DNA from: Planctomycetota bacterium
GTDB lineage: Bacteria > Planctomycetota > UBA1135
Length of the DNA: 7,507 bases
Direction: 5' to 3'
NCBI GenBank assembly: GCA_014382465.1
Contig: JACNJP010000306.1
Span: forward strand, 1 to 7,507
The notes under the pieces: model-generated
The model's input: only the letters and a program-made list of their open reading frames with translations
Databases searched by the model: none
Told to the model about the DNA's origin: nothing
Position numbers and translations under genes: made by a program
Shown: positions 1 to 6,184 of the stretch, piece by piece
Layout: each line of letters starts with the position of its first letter
Position numbering within the stretch: the stretch's first letter is position 1

Positions 1-41
1 GGAGCCGCGCCGCGGCCGCCCCCGCCGGCTGCATCCCGGCG

Positions 42-1148
42 GTGAGCTCCGCCGCTCCGTCGCCGGTCCGCCCGGCCCGCGCGCCGTTCAAGGTCCTGTT
101 CATGGGCGGCACCGGCTTCCTCGGCCCGCACACCGTGCGCGCCCTGCTGGCCCGCGGGCACGAGGTGACGCTGTTCAACCGCGGCCGCACCAACACCCAC
201 CTGTTCCCGGAGCTCGAGAAGCTCCAGGGCGACCGCAGCAAGGACCTGTCGGCGCTCGCCGGCGACCGCAAGTGGGACTTCGTGGTCGACACCTCCGGCT
301 ACTACCCGCGGGTGGTCGACATGCTGGCCGAGGCCGTCAAGGACCGGGTCGGCGCCTACGTCTTCATCTCGACGATGTCGGTCTACCCCGACTGGATGGG
401 GGCGAACACCGAGGAGTCCGAGCTGGCCACCCTGGAGGACCCGACGACCGAGCAGGTGACCGGCGGCACCTACGGCGGCCTCAAGGTGCTGTGCGAGCAG
501 GCGGCCGAGCGGCACTGGCCCGGCCGCACCCTCAACATCCGCCCCGGCCTGATCGTCGGCCCCGGCGACAACAGCGACCGCCTGACCTGGTGGCCGGTGC
601 GCATCCACCGCGGCGGCGAGGTCATCGCCCCGGGCCACTGGGACATGCCGGTGCGCTTCATCGACGCCCGCGACCTGGCGGAGTGGACCGTGCGCTGCAT
701 GGAGGACGGCACCTTCGGACCGTTCAATGCCATCGGCCCCGAGGGTGGCCTGAACATGGCCGAGCTGCTGTTCGGCTGCAAGGTGGTGCTCGGCGCCGAG
801 TGCAACTTCACCTGGGTCACCAACGAATTCCTGGCCGAGCAGAAGGTCAACGCGTGGTCCGGGCCGGACAGCCTCCCGATCTGGGTGCCGCTCGAGCCGC
901 CCTTCGAGACCTCGAGCTGGGCCAAGGCGCGCGCCGCCGGGCTGACCCACCGGCCGACCGGCGACACCCTGCGCGACACCCTGAAGTGGGCGTTGGAGGA
1001 GCGCGGGGAGGACCGGCCGTGGCGCTCCGGCGTCACCCCCGAGCGCGAGGCGCAGCTCCTCAAGGACTGGAAGGAGCGGCCGCCGGAGTCCGAGGACGAG
1101 CCGGGCGAGGAGCTCGAGTCGGTGGAATCGGGTTCTGGACGGCCCTAG
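42..1148 (+). CDS. NAD-dependent epimerase/dehydratase family (extended SDR) protein
   Basis: The product is a Rossmann-fold NAD(P)-binding protein of the extended short-chain dehydrogenase / epimerase family. Seen: the beta-alpha-beta dinucleotide motif GGTGFLG at residues 22-28, followed by FNRGR at 45-49 (an Arg suited to NADP phosphate binding); a TSGYYP segment at 84-89; FISTMSVY at 108-115 (active-site Ser/Thr strand); and the catalytic YxxxK as YGGLK, Tyr144 and Lys148. RPGLIVGPGD near 167-176 and a later FIDARDLAEW segment are typical of the family. Length (368 aa) is normal. The substrate cannot be told; relatives act on nucleotide sugars or are uncharacterised, and some carry Tat signals. 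The GTG at 42 has no convincing Shine-Dalgarno, and the frame is open to the left edge, with an Ala-rich stretch and a PAGC tetrad just upstream, so the gene may begin outside the window with an export signal. The C-terminal 25 residues are acidic and low in complexity. Third codon positions are almost all G or C. Confidence 0.88.
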   Translation: MSSAAPSPVRPARAPFKVLFMGGTGFLGPHTVRALLARGHEVTLFNRGRTNTHLFPELEKLQGDRSKDLSALAGDRKWDFVVDTSGYYPRVVDMLAEAVKDRVGAYVFISTMSVYPDWMGANTEESELATLEDPTTEQVTGGTYGGLKVLCEQAAERHWPGRTLNIRPGLIVGPGDNSDRLTWWPVRIHRGGEVIAPGHWDMPVRFIDARDLAEWTVRCMEDGTFGPFNAIGPEGGLNMAELLFGCKVVLGAECNFTWVTNEFLAEQKVNAWSGPDSLPIWVPLEPPFETSSWAKARAAGLTHRPTGDTLRDTLKWALEERGEDRPWRSGVTPEREAQLLKDWKERPPESEDEPGEELESVESGSGRP

Positions 1149-1250
1149 CAGGTGGGAGTCCGTCCTACGAGTTCGCCCGATTAAGTTGAACGATCAGTCC
1201 GTCAAACGGTCAACGGTGCGGGCCGCCGGACAAATACACTCCAACGAGCA
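1149..1250. other. intergenic gap between convergent genes
   Basis: This is a 102-base gap between the ends of two convergent genes, and it is where base composition drops from the very GC-rich left arm to the more moderate central block. I see no hairpin followed by a T run on either strand, so neither gene has an obvious intrinsic terminator here. Short repeats (GTCAAACG next to GTCAACG, 1201-1215) are too weak to interpret. Confidence 0.5.
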
Positions 1251-3266
1251 CTATCCTCCTGGTAGGACGATTCTTAGGTCATCCTGCCCTGGCTCGAAGT
1301 CAAGACTAGTTCTGAGTGGTGCTGAAGCCTCTCCTTGCCCCATAACACCAAGCTTGCTGCGAATCCCGAATGAAGGAGGAAAATGGAAGATGAACTGCCC
1401 TCGGTCATCGGTCCAAGTTCTCAAGTCCTTCCTGATCGCCGATAATATCTTTGGAGTTGTGGGTAGGTTCATCCGCTGGAGCAGGATCTCAGACTTCCTC
1501 GTGGTGATCGAAACCTGAATCCCGGGCAAGGCGGCACCACTCCGATCAACAACGATTCCCCCTACGAGAGGCTTCTTGTCCAGGCGAAGATCCCCGAGGT
1601 CAAGCACTCCTCCCAGGGGGAACTCTGGCACCACCTCAGTCCCCCAAATCCTAACCGCACCGAGCTTAGACGCTACGAAGGAGAACCGGCCTTGGAGTGG
1701 GCCGCCAACAGGGACACTTGGGCAAAGGGCCCGAAAGCCGCCAGATGAGTCCGGGCTCACGCGCAGAGGAGATTTTAAAATCTGGTTGTCCGCGGTAAGC
1801 CAAAAAAGGCACCCCACAACCTCCTCAGTCCACGGAACGCCGCGTTCGTCGATCAAGCGGCCGAGAACTACTGGTGTTTCCCGGGTCTGCTTGAGAACAA
1901 TTGTGACGATCTCCCCCTGCTGAATAGGACCACGGGCCTCTATGTGATTCAACTCACCACCAAGGGAGAACAAAGCCCCAATTTCCAGCATCAGATCTAG
2001 ACCGACGCGATCGAATCTGACCTTCCCGCCAACGGTCTTTTGATCCAACAAACCCAGCCAACTCTGACCCACCATCGATGAGGCGCTCGAGCTAAAGCGG
2101 CTGCGGTACTCGTCGGGCATACGTCGCTGGAGGAAGACAGTCATCCCGTCTTTAGCAGGATCACCGGCCATGTTCAAGACAGCAACCTCCAAACTGCCTG
2201 TGGGTGGAAGGACAAGTTGCACGGCATCGAGTGTCTCCGCAAATGGGTCGATCTCGGCGAACACGGGCTCAAGGAGAGGAAGATGAAGACTCACCAAGTG
2301 ACGTATTGACCTATCGCCAACAGCAGCCCTGCGAGCATGTCGCCCCAGATGGCGTAGCTTTGCAAATCCATCCCTATTCGTGAGAACGCTGACGAGATTC
2401 CGATCGATGGGCCATGGGTCGCCAGCTCGGTAGGCGACGGAGATTCCCTCTTGTGGGACGTTGTTTCCATTGACCACCATTACGTCGACCTCGAAGTCCC
2501 AGTCAAGCTGAACAACTACCTGTCCTTCAGTGACAGCCGGAGTGATTGGGACGAATTTACCCTGCCCCCATAGCCCTCCCCAACTTGCGTAGGCGCGGAC
2601 GTAGCCGAAGGCGGCTGGCATAGAAACAGAACCTGTGGAATCGGTGCGCCCATGCCGGCCGAAGGCCTCGGCAACATTGGCGAGTTCACCTCCTTCAAAT
2701 ACCAAGGCAGCCCGGAAATCGGGCTCACTGGTGATTGCCGCGTCTAGGAGGTAGACCTCAGCTCCGGCTACGGGCTCGTCATCCTCCCTGCGGACTACAG
2801 TTACTCGCAATCGACCCTGGCGATCCGTGGAGAGTGGCTCTTTCCGTGTAGGTGCTCCTGCCTGATCGACCTCAGCCTGAAGCGGATTCTGATCGTTCTC
2901 TTTCAAACTAGAGGGGATTCCTCCTTCGGCAGAGAGAACCATGGATCCTTCCTGAGTCGAGAAGGAGACTGTCCACGGTAGGCCTCGCCAGAACGGAGCA
3001 GGGAGTGCCATTGCCAAGGCAAGGGCAATCGCAGCGACGACCAAAGGTCCACTTCGGGAATAAGGAAACCGTCCGTGATGCTGAGCTTCTTCCATCTGAG
3101 GAGCACATTGGCCGTTCTTCAGGGAAGAGACGTAAACCATTGGTTTTCGGGCGTTATGGAGACCAGGGACGAAAGCCTCCTCCAGACGGTGGATGGCCAT
3201 CACCAACCCTTCAAGCAAAACTGTTCGACCAGCCTTGAGGTTTCTTGTTTTGGCGCACCTAGTCAA
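1251..3266 (-). CDS. Membrane-anchored multi-domain beta-sandwich protein (carboxypeptidase-regulatory-like)
   Basis: This is probably an envelope protein of unknown function. One hydrophobic segment at residues 74-90 follows a long basic N-terminus, which predicts a signal anchor with the C-terminal 580 residues exported. The exported part reads as about five beta-sandwich units of the CarboxypepD_reg type, each opening with a strand, a turn such as D-x-x-G-x-P-x-x-G, and later a TDxxG turn: about 153-255 (VAGAEVYLLD, TDSTGSV), 257-353, 358-458, 465-560 (GRLIDERGVP) and 566-669 (GGIVVDRSGAALPG, WTDDRGQFIF). No catalytic motif is visible, so binding or structural work is likelier than enzymatic. 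The start chosen is TTG at 3266, whose T-T-G-A overlaps the stop of the upstream gene and has GAGGA six bases before it. ATG at 3200 (weaker GAAGGG) or ATG at 3095 (just before the hydrophobic segment, no clear RBS) are alternatives. It is the third gene of a minus-strand operon. Codon use is far less GC3-biased than in the window arms. Confidence 0.78.
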   Translation of the reverse strand: MTRCAKTRNLKAGRTVLLEGLVMAIHRLEEAFVPGLHNARKPMVYVSSLKNGQCAPQMEEAQHHGRFPYSRSGPLVVAAIALALAMALPAPFWRGLPWTVSFSTQEGSMVLSAEGGIPSSLKENDQNPLQAEVDQAGAPTRKEPLSTDRQGRLRVTVVRREDDEPVAGAEVYLLDAAITSEPDFRAALVFEGGELANVAEAFGRHGRTDSTGSVSMPAAFGYVRAYASWGGLWGQGKFVPITPAVTEGQVVVQLDWDFEVDVMVVNGNNVPQEGISVAYRAGDPWPIDRNLVSVLTNRDGFAKLRHLGRHARRAAVGDRSIRHLVSLHLPLLEPVFAEIDPFAETLDAVQLVLPPTGSLEVAVLNMAGDPAKDGMTVFLQRRMPDEYRSRFSSSASSMVGQSWLGLLDQKTVGGKVRFDRVGLDLMLEIGALFSLGGELNHIEARGPIQQGEIVTIVLKQTRETPVVLGRLIDERGVPWTEEVVGCLFWLTADNQILKSPLRVSPDSSGGFRALCPSVPVGGPLQGRFSFVASKLGAVRIWGTEVVPEFPLGGVLDLGDLRLDKKPLVGGIVVDRSGAALPGIQVSITTRKSEILLQRMNLPTTPKILSAIRKDLRTWTDDRGQFIFHFPPSFGIRSKLGVMGQGEASAPLRTSLDFEPGQDDLRIVLPGG

Positions 3267-4750
3267 GGTGTTTCCTCATGTTCAAGGTAGGCATCTGTCG
3301 GGACAATTACAGTAATCTCCCTGAATGAAGGCACCGTCAAATAGGGATCAGGAAACATGCCCCCCTTGAGTGAGTCATGGTAAAGAATAATTCCGACTTT
3401 CGATCCAGGATCGAATCCCAGCACCTTGACCTGACCGTACTGGTCCAAGGGAATCTTCTCAGCCCATTGGCGGAAAAAAGGGACATCACTAGGGACAGCG
3501 AAACTCACAGCGCCTTCAATTATGGGAGATCCACTTGGATCACGGAAAGAGACGGTGAGCAAATGCTCCTCAACCGGTTCCAGCAGTTCGAGAAGAACTT
3601 CAATATCCAAGGACGGCTGCTTCGGGTTGTCGCGACTGTTCCAGAAAACGTAACCTCCCCTTGCATGTGATTCAATCGAATACCCTGCCCCAGACGGCAC
3701 CCGAAGGGCGAAATTCCCGTCTGCATCAGTCCTGACATCTCGTCGCACGGAATGGTAGGAAGTTCCGGCTTTCACCAAGACGATCATGGCGTGCGTGTCT
3801 GCAGGCGACAAATCATAGTCGTGAAGGTCCAAGGCGGATGTCATGGAGAGCACGGCATTCGGAACCGGGTTACCTTCCCAATCGATCAGTTGACCATGCA
3901 GGAGGGGTCGGTGACTATACTGTAGAGCCACCGAGGTTCTTTCACCGGGAAGCAATGTGACCTCTGCGAAACAGGAGGCTCCACTTCGGTCAAACCAGCC
4001 AATTACATGAGGACCAATGCCTGCGATGGCGATGGAGTTATCGGATTGTTGAGTGTATTTGCTTGTTCCAAGATGCGACAACTTCTTGCTGCGAATGGCT
4101 CTGCGCATGAGGCCATTGAGAGTTGTATCCATTCCATCGCCTTCGAACGGATTCAGGTTGTGCAATTCTTGCATCTTCTGAACAAAATCCGAGAGGGGCG
4201 TTGGGGTATTGCCTGCATCGACATCGGAGGCTTCAGCCTTCGCGCTTCGGGGATCAGGAAACACTTGGACGATGGAATCTCTATCCAGCATGTCGTCGGG
4301 GACGTCGTAGACCCTTACTTCGATCAAAGCAAAAAACGGAATGGTCAGGACCCACGATCCTCCAGTCCACTCTCTGCTCTGGCCTAGTGTGCCTTGGCGG
4401 TATCTTTGGCCATCTGGAAGCGAATAACCGAGAACCGCGTCTTCCGGGAAACCTGAGAGATCAACGCGATCTCCCGGCACGAGGCGGACATTCGATTCGG
4501 CGGCCAAAAGGGAAATTGGACATTTCAGAGTCTGTCCGGTGAGGGAGTCCACGACTACAAGTGGTCCAATCGACACCGGTAAATCCACTCGCTGTTGGGG
4601 GCCTTCGGCCCGCACGGGCGCAGGGGCCTCAGCCAATGAAGAAACCGGAAGTTGCCCCTGACTCCTTTCCGGCAGGTCATCAACGACGAGGAGGGCGCCC
4701 AAAAAGCCGAGCAGGAATACCAAGATGAAGGCGGTTCGTCGTCTTGTCAT
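3263..4750 (-). CDS. Membrane-anchored beta-sandwich protein, shorter relative of the downstream gene product
   Basis: The product is 495 aa of unknown function and is predicted to be anchored in the membrane and exported. Seen: a positive start (MTRRRTAF), a hydrophobic segment at residues 7-23, then a Pro/Ala-rich linker (about 25-58). The rest reads as about four beta-sandwich units: 60-140, 143-275 (with a helical-looking insert at 185-225), 282-391 and 397-486. The third is the clearest CarboxypepD_reg-like unit, with HGQLIDWEGNPVPNAVLS at 285-302 and RTDADGNFALRVP at 340-352. Only two cysteines (77, 260) are present and no catalytic signature is visible. Architecture matches the downstream 671-aa product, so the pair may be diverged paralogues. 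The start is ATG at 4750, because GGGGAG sits seven bases upstream of it; an in-frame TTG at 4765 overlaps that RBS and is less likely. It lies 63 bases after the glycine-rich gene on the same strand, which implies co-transcription. Confidence 0.8.
   Translation of the reverse strand: MTRRRTAFILVFLLGFLGALLVVDDLPERSQGQLPVSSLAEAPAPVRAEGPQQRVDLPVSIGPLVVVDSLTGQTLKCPISLLAAESNVRLVPGDRVDLSGFPEDAVLGYSLPDGQRYRQGTLGQSREWTGGSWVLTIPFFALIEVRVYDVPDDMLDRDSIVQVFPDPRSAKAEASDVDAGNTPTPLSDFVQKMQELHNLNPFEGDGMDTTLNGLMRRAIRSKKLSHLGTSKYTQQSDNSIAIAGIGPHVIGWFDRSGASCFAEVTLLPGERTSVALQYSHRPLLHGQLIDWEGNPVPNAVLSMTSALDLHDYDLSPADTHAMIVLVKAGTSYHSVRRDVRTDADGNFALRVPSGAGYSIESHARGGYVFWNSRDNPKQPSLDIEVLLELLEPVEEHLLTVSFRDPSGSPIIEGAVSFAVPSDVPFFRQWAEKIPLDQYGQVKVLGFDPGSKVGIILYHDSLKGGMFPDPYLTVPSFREITVIVPTDAYLEHEETP
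3273..3277 (-). promoter_or_regulatory. RBS inside the end of the upstream gene (translational coupling)
   Basis: On the minus strand GAGGA lies six bases before the TTG at 3266, within the last codons (encoding HEETP) of the preceding gene. The TTG shares two bases with that gene's TGA stop. This arrangement favours coupled translation of the two beta-sandwich proteins and is the main reason for preferring the TTG start of the downstream gene. Confidence 0.5.
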
Positions 4751-4757
4751 CGCATTT

Positions 4758-4763
4758 CTCCCC
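4758..4763 (-). promoter_or_regulatory. Ribosome binding site deciding the start of the 495-aa protein
   Basis: GGGGAG on the minus strand, seven bases before ATG 4750. It overlaps the alternative in-frame TTG at 4765, so it supports the ATG and the five-residue-shorter product beginning MTRRRTAF. Confidence 0.6.
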
Positions 4764-4813
4764 AAGAAGCGCCCACCGAGGACCAGGCCTCTGGGGACGA
4801 AACCGAACCAGGA

Positions 4814-5491
4814 CTAATTGCCCTCCCCATCCTGGCCATCAACACCATCAGGAGCCTTGCCAATGGAGGGCGCACCGTGGGGTCCTCCCAATCCCTTTTC
4901 GCCACCTTCTCCACCGACGGTTCTCCAAGATCCCGTCCCGGTCGGAGCTGCGAGGGCATCTCCGCCATTCCCTCCGTTCCCGCCGACCCCACCGCTTCCG
5001 GCACCAGTGCCATACCACGAGGAACCTCCAGCACCGCCATTTCCTCCAGGGCCGCCCCATCCGCCGACCGCTGCTCCAATCCCATCCTCCAGGATCAGAG
5101 TTGCATCGCCGCCGTTGCCGCCTCCAAGACTGGTGCCACCGTTGCCTCCACTGCCTGTCTCTAAACCAGCCCCACCATTGCCTCCAAACCCTCCATGTCC
5201 ACCCCAGCCGCCCATGATAAAGGGGGACTCCGTACCAGAAACGATTACAACAATGGGGGTCCCATTACCCCCCTTGAGACCTGGAGTGCCATCCTCGCCA
5301 GGCGATCCATCTTGACCATGCATGCCGTCGGGCCCGTCCGCTTCGGTCTCGAACCACCCATTATCCCACATCCACACCAAGTCGTTGTAAGTCGGAGGAT
5401 TCGCTCCACCCGAATTCGTCTGTCCACCAGTGAGATGGGCCAGGCCCAGAAGGCCTGCTGAGAGAGCGATGACTACTGATGCGCGTATCAT
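4814..5491 (-). CDS. Secreted glycine-rich, collagen-like repeat protein
   Basis: This is a 225-aa exported low-complexity protein of unknown function and the first gene of the minus-strand operon. Seen in order: an N-terminal signal peptide (hydrophobic residues about 4-20, then LTGGQ as a possible cleavage region); a short Trp/Tyr-containing segment (32-48); nine perfectly spaced glycines in Gly-X-Y triplets at residues 53-77; then a repeat region. The repeat joins a short hydrophobic strand (PIVVIVSG near 79-86, ATLILEDG near 130-137) to a GG-x-GG-x run opening GGWGG at 94 and again at 143. The two copies align at a 49-residue offset, each ending GGDA (127-130 and 176-179), and a shorter third copy follows (179-206). 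The tail (215-225) returns to G-x-D triplets. There are no cysteines. GG-x runs are known to form polyglycine II helices in other proteins; that fold is an inference here. ATG 5491 is supported by a strong RBS. PE_PGRS-like or collagen-like are descriptive labels only. Confidence 0.82.
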   Translation of the reverse strand: MIRASVVIALSAGLLGLAHLTGGQTNSGGANPPTYNDLVWMWDNGWFETEADGPDGMHGQDGSPGEDGTPGLKGGNGTPIVVIVSGTESPFIMGGWGGHGGFGGNGGAGLETGSGGNGGTSLGGGNGGDATLILEDGIGAAVGGWGGPGGNGGAGGSSWYGTGAGSGGVGGNGGNGGDALAAPTGTGSWRTVGGEGGEKGLGGPHGAPSIGKAPDGVDGQDGEGN

Positions 5492-5496
5492 GGTAT

Positions 5497-5503
5497 TCCT
5501 CCC
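5497..5503 (-). promoter_or_regulatory. Strong ribosome binding site of the glycine-rich gene
   Basis: GGGAGGA on the minus strand, five bases before ATG 5491. It is the best Shine-Dalgarno in the window and supports high translation of the first operon gene. Confidence 0.7.
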
Positions 5504-5520
5504 GATAGGGATTCTTTGTT

Positions 5521-5549
5521 CCTCTTGTTGGGCGAGTGCCCAAGAGAGG
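5521..5549 (-). promoter_or_regulatory. Hairpin in the operon leader
   Basis: An inverted repeat: CCTCT (5521-5525) pairs with AGAGG (5545-5549), and TTGGGC (5528-5533) pairs with GCCCAA (5538-5543) around a four-base loop, with a small asymmetric bulge (two bases against one). It ends 29 bases before the glycine-rich ATG. No T run follows on either strand, so it is not an intrinsic terminator. If transcription starts upstream of it, it would be a stem in the 5' untranslated leader (mRNA stability or regulation), or alternatively a protein-binding dyad. No convincing -35/-10 pair could be assigned near it. Confidence 0.45.
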
Positions 5550-5638
5550 CGGCGACCTTAACAAATCGTGGACCTCCACTCAACCGGCCCCGGGGTGGTG
5601 GCGACAGAGTCACGTTCTACGGGACATCGTCGACTTGA

Positions 5639-6031
5639 TCACGCCACGAGGTTGACCCGCCGGAGTCCCACCGCCGACCGCCACCTGCGCCACCTTGCGC
5701 GCCCACTCGCCTTCCAGGCAATCAAGACGAAGGGATTGTCGTCCTCGACCACCTCGGCCGTTCCCTGCAACCCCCGCGGCGTCCCGATCCCGACTAGCTT
5801 CCGCAGCAGCAGCCCGAGATTGAAGCCGTTGGCGTACACTGCCACGCGTATCTGCACATTCCCCAAGCCGCACACAAAGAGCCGGCCCAGCCCATCCGTT
5901 CCGTAGCAGTGCGCCCAGCCGAAGACCGCCAGGTGTGTCTCGTATTCCAGCAGCCGACGCGTCTTCGAGATCGTCGAGTGGTCCGGCGTGCGCTGTTCCA
6001 AGATGTAGCCGGCGAACTGACGGATCGCCAG
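5639..6031 (-). pseudogene. Internally deleted IS transposase remnant
   Basis: This is the remains of an insertion-sequence transposase of the IS4/IS5/IS1182-like DDE superfamily. Two recognisable parts are fused in frame. The first (about 6031-5915) reads LAIRQFAGYILEQRTPDHS, then a TISKTRRLLEYETHLAVFGW segment, which matches the N-terminal region that precedes the catalytic core in many such transposases. The second (about 5914-5762) includes RVAVYANGFNLGLLLRKL and GIGTPRGLQG, the usual C-terminal region. The roughly 250-300 residues between, holding the catalytic acidic residues, are missing, and so is the first part of the N-terminus. The frame stays open without a stop down to 5639. It cannot transpose. 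The family match is from memory of conserved segments, not from a search. I could not define terminal inverted repeats. Confidence 0.72.
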
Positions 6032-6184
6032 CACGCCGGCACCACCGACGCCGCCGGGAGCGCCAGCTTCACCAGCGCCCCGATCCCGTCGGGCGCCGCC
6101 GGCCTGACCGTCTACCTGGAAGCGGCCGCCGCCAAGGCCGGATTCTGGTACGACTCCAACCCGCTGACGCTGGTCATCCAGTAG
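6032..6184 (+). pseudogene. Orphan C-terminal fragment of a secreted-type protein
   Basis: The last roughly 50 codons of a reading frame ending at TAG 6182-6184 read GTTDAAGSASFTSAPIPSGA, then a GLTVYLEAA segment, then SNPLTLVIQ. This pattern (TDxxG turn, a proline strand, a hydrophobic strand with an aromatic residue, and a final SNxLxLxI) is familiar as the extreme C-terminus of many secreted planctomycete-type proteins. Third positions are strongly G/C, like the window arms. Upstream of 6032 the same frame runs antisense through the transposase remnant and shows no related sequence, so the rest of the gene appears lost. Its last 11 bases overlap the end of the convergent synthase gene. The GC-rich composition and codon bias suggest it is native chromosomal sequence. 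Confidence 0.55.

Noticed and set aside
272..1189. Long Arg/Ala/Gly-rich frame overlapping the epimerase gene
   Set aside because: This is a typical out-of-frame artefact of GC-rich coding sequence; the epimerase frame carries all the conserved motifs.
1161..1269. 8-base inverted repeat CGTCCTAC (1161-1168) and GTAGGACG (1262-1269)
   Set aside because: Short, 93 bases apart, and the right copy is within the coding end of the 671-aa gene; a match this size is expected by chance.
1186..1518. 110-codon plus-strand open frame opposite the 671-aa gene
   Set aside because: It lies antisense to the end of a clearly protein-like gene, has no RBS and a low-complexity, unfamiliar product.
4818..5315. 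165-codon proline-rich plus-strand frame
   Set aside because: It is the mirror of the glycine-rich gene: GGN glycine codons read as proline codons on the other strand. It has no signal or RBS.
5568..5579. Small palindrome GTGGA-CC-TCCAC upstream of the operon leader
   Set aside because: Five-base arms only, and no promoter could be placed relative to it, so an operator call is not justified.
1151..5672. Near-inverted repeat GGTGGGAGTCC (1151-1161) and GGAGTCCCACC (5662-5672) at the two borders of the low-GC block
   Set aside because: Only 10 of 11 bases match and the sequences are GC-rich, so chance is likely; no duplication or element structure supports element ends.
5568..5906. 112-codon plus-strand frame across the transposase remnant
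   Set aside because: The minus strand carries recognisable transposase segments over the same bases, and the plus-strand product is unfamiliar Pro/Ser/Thr-rich sequence.
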